A DNA stretch of 64,000 bases from Peribacillus sp. ACCC06369 (GTDB taxonomy: Bacteria; Bacillota; Bacilli; Bacillales; DSM-1321), in assembly GCF_030348945.1 (NCBI RefSeq), contig NZ_JAUCEN010000002.1, forward strand, positions 5,332,001-5,396,000. The letters run 5' to 3'. A program made the translations under genes and the position numbers. Each line of letters opens with the position of its first letter. Positions within the stretch are counted from its first letter, which is position 1. Positions 15,592 through 25,469 of this stretch are shown here, piece after piece. The notes under the pieces were generated by a model. That model did no database searches. It saw nothing but the letters and a program-made list of their open reading frames with translations, and had not been told where the DNA came from.

Positions 15592-17193
15592 TTACCGGTT
15601 TCTCCCTCTATTGGGGCTGCTGCCAGATCCACCCCTGCGATTACTTGGACCTTGTGTACTAGTAGATCTACGGCTATCTCTTTGATCTCCTCGTGGATTT
15701 TCACGTTTTGGTCCACGGCTATCTTCCGAGCGGGCCCCCCGCCGATTCTCTCGCCTTGGTTCGCGGCCGATTTCCGAACGGCCTCCCCGTGAATCCTCAC
15801 GTATAGATCCACGACCGTTTTCCGAACGGCTTCCCCGTGAATCCTCACGTTTGGGTCCGCGGCTGTTTTCCATCCGGCCTCCCCGTGGTTTCTCCCTCTC
15901 GACTTCACGATTGTCCGCTTGATTTACAGAACGGTGACTGCCTCGATTCGGTCCTCTCGTATCTATCCGTTCCCGATGTTTCCTTCCTCCTCCCGAACGC
16001 GGTCGGCGGGTACCCTCATCAGAAGAGTCTTCATAACGCTTCCTGTTTTGCCTCACCTCATCAGGTTGGAACATTTTCACTCCTTCAATCGTCCTTCTCT
16101 CGATTTTCATGGAGATCCCTTTTTCAATATCGCTTAAAAGCTGAAGATCCTTCGTTGCTATGAAGGTTACAGCCAAGCCATTCTCACCCGCCCGGCCTGT
16201 ACGGCCAATTCGGTGGATGTAACTTTCTGCATCCTCGGGAACATCATAATTAAACACATGGGTCACGCCTTCTACATCGAGCCCCCGGGCAGCAACGTCC
16301 GTTGCCACTAAATATTGAAGCTTTGCGTCTCTGAAGTTTTTCATGACACGCTCCCGCTTTGCCTGTGAAAGGTCACCGTGAAGTTCTTCAGAATTGAATC
16401 CAGCTGCCTTCAGGGCATCATTCAAAATCGAAACGCGACGTTTTGTACGACAAAATATGATCGCAAGGTATGGCTGTTCTTCTTTGATCATGTTAATTAG
16501 TGAAGACTGTTTGGCACGATCGGTCGTCTCAATGACAAGCTGCCTGATTTTCTCGACCGTTACTTGCTCAGCCTTCACAGCGGCAGTTAATGGTTTAGTC
16601 ATGTATCGTTTAGCCAATTGATGCACCTGTTCAGGCATCGTCGCTGAAAAGAGCAACGTTTGGCGCTCCTCTGGAAGCTGTCCCATGATCTCTTCCACTT
16701 CTGGTAAAAATCCAATATGAAGCATTTGATCAGCTTCATCAAGCACGAGTGTTTGAGTTTGTGATAGATCGATGGTGCCTCTTCGTAAATGATCTAATAA
16801 CCTGCCTGGCGTGGCGACCACCACGGAGATGTTTCTTGTCAGCTTTTTCATTTGCTGCTCGACATCCTGTCCGCCATAAACTGCAAGCACTTGAAGTCCT
16901 TCGATTTCATTAGCGAATTTTTTCAATTCAGCAGTGATTTGCAAAGCCAATTCCCTGGTTGGCGTGACGATCAGTGATTGTATGTGGGATGCGGAGGGAT
17001 CGACTTTTTCGAGGATTGGCAACAAAAACGCCAAAGTCTTCCCCGTCCCCGTCTGCGCCTTCGCGATGACATCTCTTCCAGCAAGGATATCTGGAATCGA
17101 TTTCTCCTGTATGGGGGTTGGCTGGGATATTCCTATTTGCTTTAATATCATGTTAATCGCCGGGCTGACGCCAAGGTCGATGAATTCTGTCAT
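15592..17193 (-). CDS. DEAD-box RNA helicase with an RGG-rich tail
   Basis: A 533-aa helicase. The core (1-370) has the Q motif (TPIQEKSIP), [33 protein letters not shown], the ARGLDVE motif and [10 protein letters not shown]. Residues from about 395 form a basic low-complexity tail of repeated R-G-P/S/G-K/R-x-E-D/N-S-R-G units, encoded by imperfect DNA repeats at about 15680-15900. CshA-type bacterial helicases act in ribosome assembly and mRNA decay, and RGG tails bind RNA. The ribosome binding site is weak (AGAAAGTAGG). Confidence 0.93.
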   Translation of the reverse strand: MTEFIDLGVSPAINMILKQIGISQPTPIQEKSIPDILAGRDVIAKAQTGTGKTLAFLLPILEKVDPSASHIQSLIVTPTRELALQITAELKKFANEIEGLQVLAVYGGQDVEQQMKKLTRNISVVVATPGRLLDHLRRGTIDLSQTQTLVLDEADQMLHIGFLPEVEEIMGQLPEERQTLLFSATMPEQVHQLAKRYMTKPLTAAVKAEQVTVEKIRQLVIETTDRAKQSSLINMIKEEQPYLAIIFCRTKRRVSILNDALKAAGFNSEELHGDLSQAKRERVMKNFRDAKLQYLVATDVAARGLDVEGVTHVFNYDVPEDAESYIHRIGRTGRAGENGLAVTFIATKDLQLLSDIEKGISMKIERRTIEGVKMFQPDEVRQNRKRYEDSSDEGTRRPRSGGGRKHRERIDTRGPNRGSHRSVNQADNREVEREKPRGGRMENSRGPKREDSRGSRSENGRGSIREDSRGGRSEIGREPRRENRRGARSEDSRGPKRENPRGDQRDSRRSTSTQGPSNRRGGSGSSPNRGRNR

Positions 17194-17355
17194 GTATGGG
17201 CCTACTTTCTGAATTTCTTCATTTAATTGACTGGTAAATCCACTTTAATGGTAACAGCTTCCTTCACTTTAAGTCATTTTCCTTAGTCTAAGCTATTTGT
17301 TAGTATATCATTATCTATTTTCGAGAAAACCTGTACCTTAAAATTTTTCATCCTA

Positions 17356-17384
17356 TTGTACTTTAGTTATTTTTCTAATATAAT
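17356..17384 (+). promoter_or_regulatory. Promoter of the purine permease gene
   Basis: TTGTAC and TATAAT separated by 17 bases. Transcription would start near 17391, giving a leader of about 100 nucleotides. Confidence 0.6.
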
Positions 17385-17414
17385 TTATTAGATTTATTAT
17401 CCATATATCGAGCT

Positions 17415-17486
17415 ACTTACTTGAAAAAGGGTAAGCATCTCCTCCTTGTAGATTTTTACAAGGATTTTTTGTATATAAAAAAGGAG
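17415..17486 (+). promoter_or_regulatory. Possible attenuator in the permease leader
   Basis: A first hairpin cttac / gtaag (17416-17435) is followed by tccttgta / tacaagga (17443-17464) and six Ts, a terminator-like element inside the leader. CTCCTT at 17442-17447 can instead pair with AAGGAG at 17481-17486, the ribosome binding site. The known purine riboswitch core is not visible. Confidence 0.4.
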
Positions 17487-17493
17487 TGACCGC

Positions 17494-18786
17494 ATGTTTA
17501 AATTAAAAGAACGGAATTCAAATATTAAGACGGAAGTACTTGCGGGGCTTACAACCTTTTTAACACTGGCTTATATCATCGTTGTAAACCCAATGATCCT
17601 TTCTGATGCCGGTGTTCCTTTCGACCAGGCATTCACAGCAACCATAATCGCAATAATAGTCGGTACCCTATGCATGGCCCTATTAGCCAATTACCCGATT
17701 GTCATAGCCCCGGCTATGGGATTGAATGCCTATTTTGCATACTCGGTACTGGGAACCCATGATATCTCATACACAGTTGCCTTTTCTGCAGTCTTTGTTA
17801 CGGGTATCATCTTTATCCTTTTATCCCTTACCTCTTTCCGCTCAAAATTGATCGAGGCCATCCCCAATAACTTAAAGCATGCAATCAGTGCCGGAATCGG
17901 ACTTTTCATCACCTTTATCGGACTTCGTTTGTCAGGTGTCGTAACACAGCATGAATCCAACCTGGTTACCCTTGGAAGCTTCAGGGATCCCAGTGTGGCA
18001 CTTACATTGGTTGGTCTGGTCATAACGATTGTGCTGATCGTTCGTAATGTACAGGGCGCCATTTTCATCGGAATGATCGTGACCGCCATTATCGCTTTCT
18101 TTACAGGCCAATTGGAAATTAACGGTTTGGTTTCCACCCCCTCCTTACCTGAAGGAATAATAGTCGCCAATCCAATCACATCTTTCGCCGATGTCATTAA
18201 CTACGGGCTTTATGGCGTTGTATTCTCCATTTTGCTTGTAATGCTATTCGATACGACCGGTGCTTTATTAGGAATTGTCCGCCAAGCTGGATTGCTGAAG
18301 GAGAATAAGCTTGAAAAATCCGGCAGTGCCTTCTTTGCAGATTCCGTCGGCACTACTGTTGGCGCCATGTTCGGTACAAGCCCGACCGCTGCCTCGGTTG
18401 AATCATCAGCTGGTGTAGGAGCGGGCGGCAAGACAGGTTTAACCGCTTTGGTAGTGGCCATCCTTTTCTTGATAACAGCCTTCTTCAGTCCATTGATAGG
18501 AGCTGTCTCAAATGTAGCGGCAATCACGGCACCTAGCTTGATCATCGTGGGAAGTATGATGATTAAAAGCATTAATGAAATTGACTGGACACACTTTGAT
18601 GAATCATTCCCAGCCTTTTTGGTCATTGTCGCCATGCCGTTAACATCAAGCATCGCCAACGGGATAGCACTCGGATTCATCGCCTATCCCATTTTAAAAA
18701 TGGCAAGAGGCAAATTCCGTGAAGTGCATCCGTTTGTGTATATGTTTGCTGTTCTATTCCTTTACCAACTGATTTTCCTGGCTTGA
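17494..18786 (+). CDS. Guanine/hypoxanthine (AzgA-type) purine permease
   Basis: A 430-aa membrane protein of the AzgA branch of nucleobase permeases: TFLTLAYIIVVNPMILSDAG near the N-terminus, APAMGLNAYFAYSV in the first half-site, and MLFDTTGALLGI plus GTSPTAASVESSAGVGAGGKTG in the second. Length and motifs match PbuG/PbuO of B. subtilis; I cannot decide between them. AAAAAAGGAG precedes the ATG. The leader contains a candidate attenuator. Confidence 0.9.
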   Translation: MFKLKERNSNIKTEVLAGLTTFLTLAYIIVVNPMILSDAGVPFDQAFTATIIAIIVGTLCMALLANYPIVIAPAMGLNAYFAYSVLGTHDISYTVAFSAVFVTGIIFILLSLTSFRSKLIEAIPNNLKHAISAGIGLFITFIGLRLSGVVTQHESNLVTLGSFRDPSVALTLVGLVITIVLIVRNVQGAIFIGMIVTAIIAFFTGQLEINGLVSTPSLPEGIIVANPITSFADVINYGLYGVVFSILLVMLFDTTGALLGIVRQAGLLKENKLEKSGSAFFADSVGTTVGAMFGTSPTAASVESSAGVGAGGKTGLTALVVAILFLITAFFSPLIGAVSNVAAITAPSLIIVGSMMIKSINEIDWTHFDESFPAFLVIVAMPLTSSIANGIALGFIAYPILKMARGKFREVHPFVYMFAVLFLYQLIFLA

Positions 18787-18817
18787 TCATTTCATGAAGG
18801 GCACCATGGAATAATAA

Positions 18818-18855
18818 AAAGGAGTGTTCAATTCATGTTAATTGAACACTCCTTT
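18818..18855. terminator. Bidirectional terminator between permease and polysaccharide cluster
   Basis: A perfect 16-bp stem (18818-18833 with 18840-18855) flanked by A and T runs, shared by the two convergent units. Confidence 0.85.
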
Positions 18856-18872
18856 ATTTTGTTTACGTGCAA

Positions 18873-19409
18873 TTACTTTATAACGTTTTCTTTCTGCTTA
18901 CCTTTAATCACACTTGGTACTCCAACTGCCGTGCAATTATCGGGAACGGATGTCAAAACAACTGCATTTGCCCCCACTTTCGAATTCGTGCCAATTCTAA
19001 TGCCACCGTGTATTTTAGCGCCATTTCCTATAATCGCATGATCACAAACGATAGGTGCTTTTTTACTTTCTTTATTTTGTCCGAGCGATACTTGATGCAT
19101 AATCGTAACATGATCCCCTATTTTGCAATATGGGTTGATCAGAACGCCTTTAGCTCCATGAGGCAGACGTAAATCCTTTCCAATTTGACATTGCCCAGGA
19201 AACTCGCAATTCAGGAAAAGTCTTATGATTAACAAATCTACCATGCGGTACATAATCCATAATACTTGTTTTAAGATTGGAATGTTCACTTTATAGTAAA
19301 TTATATTGCCTATCCGGTAAACAAACATGACGATTATTCCATGAATGCCGCCCAGTCTCCCCCAGGTATTAATAAATGCCAACTTATTGAACCATTTAAA
19401 TAAACCCAT
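18873..19409 (-). CDS. Serine acetyltransferase-like hexapeptide transferase
   Basis: A 178-aa protein whose second half is a left-handed beta-helix of hexapeptide repeats (IGKDLRLPHGAKGVLINPYCKIGDHVTI, AIIGNGAKIHGGIRIG). The catalytic-type His sits in MHQVSLG. It is the last gene of the polysaccharide cluster, so it more likely acetylates a sugar than makes O-acetylserine. The N-terminal part has a hydrophobic stretch that may bind the membrane. Confidence 0.82.
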   Translation of the reverse strand: MGLFKWFNKLAFINTWGRLGGIHGIIVMFVYRIGNIIYYKVNIPILKQVLWIMYRMVDLLIIRLFLNCEFPGQCQIGKDLRLPHGAKGVLINPYCKIGDHVTIMHQVSLGQNKESKKAPIVCDHAIIGNGAKIHGGIRIGTNSKVGANAVVLTSVPDNCTAVGVPSVIKGKQKENVIK

Positions 19410-19428
19410 GATATGCCTCCTAAGAACA

Positions 19429-20541
19429 TTATATTAATTTATCGAACAGTGATCGCAGCTTCTCCTCTTCATTCTCCCAATTATATTCTTGTCTATATGC
19501 AGCTTTTCCTCGTTCCCCCATGTTCGCTGCCATTTCAGGGGATTCCAGTAAATAAACCGCTTTTTGAACCATTTCATCCATGTTTGCTACATCAGCCGAC
19601 ATTCCACAGCGCCATTTATCCAGTACATCTTGAATAAGAAAATCAGAAACCATAAATGGAATGCCAGCGGCCATATATTCAAAACACTTTGTTGTTTTAC
19701 CACCCATGAAATTAGGATCAGGAACTAAAAACGCCATGCCTGCATGTGCTTTCTGGATGGATTGGAATGCTTTATCAAAGGCCACTACACCCTCTAGACT
19801 GATATAATCTTCTAAGCCGTTGTCAAGGATGAATGTTTTCAATTTTTCGATGTATACTTCTCTGCCCGTTCCAATGATCTTCATGTGAAATACTTTCTTT
19901 AATTCTACTAATCTTTTTGCAAGAAGCAGCATGGTTTCCCCGCCACGTATATCAGATATGCTTCCTAGGTAGATAAATGTAAACACATCTTCTTTTACTT
20001 TATTTTCTTTCATTACAGGAATTTTCGGGTAATTGTAAACATCCGTTGTTGGACAAGTTAAGAATTGATAGTCATCTTTATACGTCATTTCTGCAAACAC
20101 GACCCCGCTGCATGCCCTTAGCAATTGTTTCTCCAAATAACGATACATACTCAATGCAATTTCGGGGATTTTTTTTCTCATAAGGACCTTTGGTACATTT
20201 TCATGCATGTCATAAACAATGACTGGATGATAACGGGGAATCCTTCTTATTATGTTCATTAAAATCAGCAGCTCCGGATCATGAAACTGAATCACATCAG
20301 GTTTATCTTTCTTAATCTTCAGGTAAAGAGCAATCCAATTTAACATACGCCCTTTCCTGGATTTCTTAGTCAACAGTTCAACTTCTATATTGACAGGGAT
20401 ATTATCAGGGATTAGGTTATTTTCAATCGCTATATGCTTCACCTTGTACATTCCTGTTTCTCCAAAAGAAAAGGCTTGCCGAAAATAAATCCTGGTATCA
20501 TTCCATGGGTGCACCGAACTAATATTATAAAATAACTTCAT
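19429..20541 (-). CDS. Glycosyltransferase, GT-B fold (GT4-like)
   Basis: A 370-aa protein with the two-domain pattern: an acceptor domain with DVIQFHDPELL and VYDMHENVP, then IYLGSISDIRGGETM, IIGTG and the nucleotide-sugar region GGKTTKCFEYMAAGIP with its acidic residue. It overlaps the polymerase gene by four bases. It should transfer one sugar of the repeat unit at the inner face of the membrane. Confidence 0.88.
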   Translation of the reverse strand: MKLFYNISSVHPWNDTRIYFRQAFSFGETGMYKVKHIAIENNLIPDNIPVNIEVELLTKKSRKGRMLNWIALYLKIKKDKPDVIQFHDPELLILMNIIRRIPRYHPVIVYDMHENVPKVLMRKKIPEIALSMYRYLEKQLLRACSGVVFAEMTYKDDYQFLTCPTTDVYNYPKIPVMKENKVKEDVFTFIYLGSISDIRGGETMLLLAKRLVELKKVFHMKIIGTGREVYIEKLKTFILDNGLEDYISLEGVVAFDKAFQSIQKAHAGMAFLVPDPNFMGGKTTKCFEYMAAGIPFMVSDFLIQDVLDKWRCGMSADVANMDEMVQKAVYLLESPEMAANMGERGKAAYRQEYNWENEEEKLRSLFDKLI

Positions 20542-21824
20542 CTCTTATCTCCCTTTTGTAAATCTGACCCTAACAATAAATACATGATAACGAAAGTAAA
20601 AACCATCCCGCCTGTCACAAACGTTGTTGTAAGCGCAGTATCCGCTAAACACCATGCAGGTACAACAAACAGGATTATGCCAACACCTTGCCACTTTTCA
20701 TTTTCTGTCAGGCTATCATAAAGCCATAATATCGCTGCTAAGATCACTGTATAAACCAAGAATCCAATATAACCGAAATTAGCAAAAGCATCGGCGAACA
20801 TATTGGCATTGGCTGCCATTTCAGGTCGCCCAAAGTACTCTGTACCGATAATGAAGGGCGGAGTCTGGTCATAAACAGGGTCTATGAATTTTTCAAAAAT
20901 ACTATACGATAGCAAGGCTTTTGGATTATTTGAAAAGAAGTCTACATAATAGGTTGTCAGCAAACCCGGTGTGATGATCATCCTTCTTGCAAACAAATTA
21001 GATAAATATGTCTGATCAAGGATAAAATCCAGAAAAATGCTGATGCCTAACAGCGAGCAAAGACTTACACAAAAAAGAATGGAGAAATTCCTTCCCTTCT
21101 TCCGAAAAGCAATGAATACAATGATTAATAATCCAGTCGATAAAAGGGTGGATTTCAAGCCATTGACGGTGTACAAAAGGTATTGCAGCCCTAGTCCGAT
21201 AACCACATAGATATATTTTTTTTTGCATAAGCCAATGGTCACGATTAAAGGATTACATACTTTTGCAAGCCACTGTATAATATAGCCTGCAAGAGGGGTT
21301 AGTTTTGTTCGAAAAGTCATTCGCTTATCATAGATATCCTCAGAATTTATAGGAGGCTTTAGACTAATTCCGCCCGAAACCTTGAAGATGTAAAGAAAAA
21401 AAATCAATAATGTTATAACAAAAATGATTTTTAGTAGACCGAGATTAACATTAGGATGTATAAACTTCATGGCTGGCAATCTATTAACATTTCCAATGAT
21501 AAGTAAACAAAAAAACAAAAGAACATTCGTATATATGAAATCAGGCTTTATCGTATCAAATAAATAATTTGGAACCCATACTACCGGTATATAGACAATA
21601 AAATACAAAATCCAGAAAACGAGTTCCGACGGCTTATCTAAATCCTTTTTTATGAATATGGCTGGCAATATAATGAAAAACATGGAAACACCTATCATGA
21701 CTGCACTTGGATGTTGTTGATATATATATCCCATATAAGCATATTCAGGGGAAATAAAGTAAACGTAGGATATATCCAGTAACCAGACGTATATTCCTAC
21801 CAGGCCCAGTTGAATCAGCTTCAT
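20538..21824 (-). CDS. Wzy-type polysaccharide polymerase
   Basis: A 428-aa membrane protein with eleven or twelve spans and one larger outside loop (about residues 260-340), as in O-antigen/EPS polymerases. Its start overlaps the flippase gene (ATGA). Primary sequence is weakly conserved in this family, so the assignment rests on topology and on neighbours. Confidence 0.75.
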   Translation of the reverse strand: MKLIQLGLVGIYVWLLDISYVYFISPEYAYMGYIYQQHPSAVMIGVSMFFIILPAIFIKKDLDKPSELVFWILYFIVYIPVVWVPNYLFDTIKPDFIYTNVLLFFCLLIIGNVNRLPAMKFIHPNVNLGLLKIIFVITLLIFFLYIFKVSGGISLKPPINSEDIYDKRMTFRTKLTPLAGYIIQWLAKVCNPLIVTIGLCKKKYIYVVIGLGLQYLLYTVNGLKSTLLSTGLLIIVFIAFRKKGRNFSILFCVSLCSLLGISIFLDFILDQTYLSNLFARRMIITPGLLTTYYVDFFSNNPKALLSYSIFEKFIDPVYDQTPPFIIGTEYFGRPEMAANANMFADAFANFGYIGFLVYTVILAAILWLYDSLTENEKWQGVGIILFVVPAWCLADTALTTTFVTGGMVFTFVIMYLLLGSDLQKGDKR

Positions 21825-23116
21825 TTTTTTAGGTTATCCTCTCGATCTATGGAATGTATCGCTCTATATCCAAGGAGAGCAAAAAAGTAGTAGCTCGCCC
21901 CCATACAAATGCTATAGTATAAAATGGCTGTTTCAGCTGAACCCCCTGAAATGAAAATGACCAGTACTCCAATAGATGACAGTAACAGCCTTGAAACATC
22001 CCATAGAAGCTGAGTCCGTTGTTTTTTTATTAAATACAATATTTGGGAAATCGGTATGACAATCACTTGACTTATAAACATAAATGACATCAACGTCACA
22101 TATTCACCGGAAACACGCCACTCTTCACCAAAAACAAAGCTGAAGAGCCCTGGGGCGATCCAAGCAAGCAGTATCAGTGACGGTATACCTGCCATCGCTA
22201 ACTTAGCAAGGATGCTTCTATATAATTTCAAAACTCTTCGAGGATCATTTGTAATGCTTTTTAACGCTTCGGTGTAGAATACTGGTGAAATACTCGCTCC
22301 CACCATCGTAATGGGCAGACCTACCGTTTTTGAAGCCATGGAAAAATAACCTGTCACTTCAGGTCCGTATAGGCGCATTAATAACAAAAATATGATTTGC
22401 ATGGATAAAGAACTTAATAGTGTTGACCACGTGGAGTATTTAGCGAAATCCTCATACTTTTTGAACAGATACCGGATTCTTCTAAAGTTCACTTTCGGCC
22501 AATGCATCTGCTTTAAGAAAAATCGCCAAATATATACAAGGGTAATTCCTCTTCCAATCATATCTCCCGTAGCTAAACCTATTCCTGGAGTAAGATGATT
22601 AATGGACGTAAGCGAGAACTGGCTTATTACATTGCTAATCGATTGCAGTATTTTAGAATGAGTTATACCTTTAAACTTATCCTCTTTCACCAACCAGTAA
22701 AGCAACACTTGGTATATCCCTGCAAAAAATAGACCACTTGAAAGCAAAAGGTCATTTTTTATAGTCGTCTTAATCCCGTATATTTGAAATAACGATAGAT
22801 TCAAAAGGCTTAAAATAATATTCAGCATACAAACAACGGCAATCGTAAACAAACTGATGTACATTAAGTGAACCGTATTCTTATGGTTTTTTTCTAAAGG
22901 AATCGCCTTTTCTAAACAAAGAGATGAAAATGACATGAGAATGGCCAAAAGGGAAGTATAGGTTGCAAACACACCAAAATCTTCTGGTGTATATATTCTT
23001 GTCAGTATGGGAGAACTTGCGAATAGAATAAGCTGTGCAATTGAATTCCCTGTTAATAATAAAAGTATTTTATTCATAAAATCATTTTTCATTTTCATAT
23101 TCTCATACCACGCCAC
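21821..23116 (-). CDS. Wzx-type flippase (MATE/MviN-like)
   Basis: A 431-aa protein with twelve or more spans; the N-terminal ASSPILTRIYTPEDFGVFATYTSLL is typical of polysaccharide biosynthesis export proteins. It would flip the lipid-linked repeat unit across the membrane. Several starts are possible (GTG at 23116, ATG at 23098 and 23092, ATG at 23077); none has a strong ribosome binding site. Confidence 0.85.
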   Translation of the reverse strand: MAWYENMKMKNDFMNKILLLLTGNSIAQLILFASSPILTRIYTPEDFGVFATYTSLLAILMSFSSLCLEKAIPLEKNHKNTVHLMYISLFTIAVVCMLNIILSLLNLSLFQIYGIKTTIKNDLLLSSGLFFAGIYQVLLYWLVKEDKFKGITHSKILQSISNVISQFSLTSINHLTPGIGLATGDMIGRGITLVYIWRFFLKQMHWPKVNFRRIRYLFKKYEDFAKYSTWSTLLSSLSMQIIFLLLMRLYGPEVTGYFSMASKTVGLPITMVGASISPVFYTEALKSITNDPRRVLKLYRSILAKLAMAGIPSLILLAWIAPGLFSFVFGEEWRVSGEYVTLMSFMFISQVIVIPISQILYLIKKQRTQLLWDVSRLLLSSIGVLVIFISGGSAETAILYYSICMGASYYFFALLGYRAIHSIDREDNLKK

Positions 23117-23151
23117 ATCTTTATTTTATATACTAAATTTTGCTTTTCAGA

Positions 23152-23865
23152 TTAGCCTAATCTATCGTCCATTAACGTTTCTTTTATTTGATCCGCTGGA
23201 TAGTGCATGATCCAGTCAAGAATTGATAAATTTTTTACACATTCTTTCTCATTTTTCACATAATAGACAGGATGAATGAAATTTTGATATACGACTTCAA
23301 TATCTTCTTTATGAAACAATTCTTCTTCCAAGTAATCCTTTCCGCTTTTTCCGCTTAAATAGCATGCACCGCCAGCTTGCTTAATTAAGCTGACTAATCT
23401 CTCAGTTTTTCCAAACGACGTTTTAAACTCAGTGGAAAGTTGTGTTTCTCCTTCATAGTTTAAATAATGTAAGATCAATTCAATTAAGTGAATATTTAAA
23501 TCTACTAACAAAGCGTGTTCTTTTTGATATGCTTCTTCCAGCAGTGGGAAGAAATCTTGAAAGTGCCGAGTTTTTTTATAAACTTCCGAGATTTGCTTCA
23601 AATGGTTCCTTTTCCATTTTTGATTTGGGGAGTGATAACTGATTACTTTTTCATGTAACATTTCAGGTTTTTTTTGAAGTGGCACAGTTAGCCTTGACTC
23701 TTTTCCGTCAGCACCTAAAATATATGTTTTATTTTGAAAATTACTTGAAGAGTATTTCACATCCAATAGATATATAAATACATCCGATTGAAAAATCTTG
23801 TGAATCAATCCGATCCAAGGCAGGAAATTAGGCTGGTGAATTGTGACTATCTTCTGTTTTTCCAC
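23152..23865 (-). CDS. WbqC-family protein
   Basis: A 237-aa protein with the family opening TIHQPNFLPWIGLIHKIFQSD, then KTYIL, a His-rich helical middle and a final LDWIMHYP. WbqC proteins occur in glycan clusters next to aminotransferases; their reaction is not well established. The GTG start directly follows the PIG-L stop codon, with AGAGG upstream. Confidence 0.85.
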   Translation of the reverse strand: MEKQKIVTIHQPNFLPWIGLIHKIFQSDVFIYLLDVKYSSSNFQNKTYILGADGKESRLTVPLQKKPEMLHEKVISYHSPNQKWKRNHLKQISEVYKKTRHFQDFFPLLEEAYQKEHALLVDLNIHLIELILHYLNYEGETQLSTEFKTSFGKTERLVSLIKQAGGACYLSGKSGKDYLEEELFHKEDIEVVYQNFIHPVYYVKNEKECVKNLSILDWIMHYPADQIKETLMDDRLG

Positions 23866-24495
23866 CTACAGAACCTCTATTGAAAAGATTAGTAGGAATG
23901 TTTCCGCGTATTTACAATTCACTTGGGAGCCCCTCCAACTACCGATATGCTCGGCATTAACTAAGTAATGCCCCATATAACCGGATAACTGTGATTGGAA
24001 CAAGGTAATCATACGTTTTTTATCTTCCATAAACTCTGTAATATCACTATAAATATTCGGGTGAAATTGATTGGCGGCGATGTTATTATTTTGGTTAATT
24101 TGTTCAAATTCATATAGAGTAAACTGTTTTTTCCTAAAACAGCTTCTTACGACCTTAGATAATTTTTGATGATCTTGATGACTGTCATTCATCCAATGTG
24201 TGTAGACTTCGTCAGGATTGATCTTTTCAATGATTTCATCGAGCTCTTTTATTAATATATGCATAGGAATATCCTCAACGTTTTTACCCTCGCTATATTT
24301 AGAGAACTGTACCTCATATCCAAAATTCCTTGATGACTCCATAGCCTCTTGTTTTCTGACCTTGATATTCGAAGGGATGGAAAATATGATGTTGATAATG
24401 TAATGTCCTTGATTCAGTAGCTTACGAATGGTACCGCCCATACTGATTTCCGCATCATCTGGGTGCGCTGTTACTAGCAATATTTTTTTCATCAT
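23866..24495 (-). CDS. PIG-L/LmbE-family deacetylase
   Basis: A 209-aa protein with the zinc motif HPDDAEISMGGT at residues 11-22 and a second motif YTHWMNDSHQDHQ. Family members remove acetyl groups from N-acetylated sugars or act on related substrates. It overlaps the dehydrogenase gene (ATGA) and abuts the WbqC gene, so the three probably modify one amino sugar. Confidence 0.9.
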   Translation of the reverse strand: MMKKILLVTAHPDDAEISMGGTIRKLLNQGHYIINIIFSIPSNIKVRKQEAMESSRNFGYEVQFSKYSEGKNVEDIPMHILIKELDEIIEKINPDEVYTHWMNDSHQDHQKLSKVVRSCFRKKQFTLYEFEQINQNNNIAANQFHPNIYSDITEFMEDKKRMITLFQSQLSGYMGHYLVNAEHIGSWRGSQVNCKYAETFLLIFSIEVL

Positions 24496-25469
24496 GTTCC
24501 TCCATTTAGTGCTTGTTCAATGATAGATATCACTTGAAGTGTTATGTTCTTTCGTTCTCTGTACGCTGTTTTATTTTTCATTAAAATATGTTCCGAAAAT
24601 TCAGTAATTTCATAAAGCAAACTATTATCACTAATGGGGTTGCTTATTGTTTCTCTAATGTTATTACTGATACTGTGGTAACTAATTTTTCGAATATCGT
24701 ATAATGAATGAAAACGCAACGTTCCGTTCTCTCCGTAAATTTCCGATATTGAATCATTCGTAAAATTAATTTTTGAAATCAACATGGTTATCTTATAATC
24801 TTTATATTCAAAAATGAGCGTACCGCCCAAATCAATATTTTTTACGATCATTTGTTTAAAATAAAAGCTGTTAACGGGAACACCGAATAATTGAATGGCT
24901 GCATAAATAGGATAAATGCCAATTGTCCTTAATGTGCCGCCACCATGATTTTTATCAAAAAGTGGAGCTTTTTCTCCTTTTAGTAAAGCCAAATACTGCT
25001 TGGAGTAGTTTTGATACTTTAGAGTTGCCCCATGAATTTTCCCTAACTTTTTAATGGCATTCTTTAAACTATGAAAGTTAGGTTCATAAATGGATCTTAC
25101 TGCCTCAAACACAAAAACATTTTGTTTATCTGCAGCATCGAAAACTCGATTTGCTTGATCGGTTGTCATGAATGCCGTTTTTTCCACAATGACGTTCTTT
25201 CCATGCTCAATGGCCGCCATAGCTTGTTCATAATGGGAGGCATTTGGCGTAGCAATATAAACAGTATCCAGCTCCTCATCTTCAAAGACTTCATTCAGGG
25301 ATCCATAAACTTTAGAAACTCCTTTTTCTTTTGCAAGCTCCTTGGCGAAATGGAATCTTCTCCCCCAAATTCCAATTACCTCTCCATTTGAACTTTCATT
25401 AATGGCATCGATCATTGCACAACTTATGGGACCTGAACCTACCACTCCAATCCTATTTTTAATTGCCAT
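24492..25469 (-). CDS. Gfo/Idh/MocA-family NAD(P)-dependent sugar dehydrogenase
   Basis: A 325-aa oxidoreductase. The Rossmann motif is VVGSGPISCAMIDAI, the strand-4 motif DTVYIATPNASHYEQA, and the catalytic EKP motif appears as EKT (NVIVEKTAFM). It overlaps the DegT gene by eleven bases. A dehydrogenase next to a DegT aminotransferase suggests oxidation of a sugar to a keto form that is then aminated. Confidence 0.9.
   Translation of the reverse strand: MAIKNRIGVVGSGPISCAMIDAINESSNGEVIGIWGRRFHFAKELAKEKGVSKVYGSLNEVFEDEELDTVYIATPNASHYEQAMAAIEHGKNVIVEKTAFMTTDQANRVFDAADKQNVFVFEAVRSIYEPNFHSLKNAIKKLGKIHGATLKYQNYSKQYLALLKGEKAPLFDKNHGGGTLRTIGIYPIYAAIQLFGVPVNSFYFKQMIVKNIDLGGTLIFEYKDYKITMLISKINFTNDSISEIYGENGTLRFHSLYDIRKISYHSISNNIRETISNPISDNSLLYEITEFSEHILMKNKTAYRERKNITLQVISIIEQALNGGT

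Noticed and set aside
15837..16163. Plus-strand ORFs of 60-110 codons inside the helicase gene
   Set aside because: They mirror the repetitive helicase tail in another frame and have no ribosome binding sites.
17385..17493. Purine riboswitch before the permease
   Set aside because: The conserved loop and junction sequences of purine aptamers are not present; only a generic hairpin/terminator arrangement is seen.
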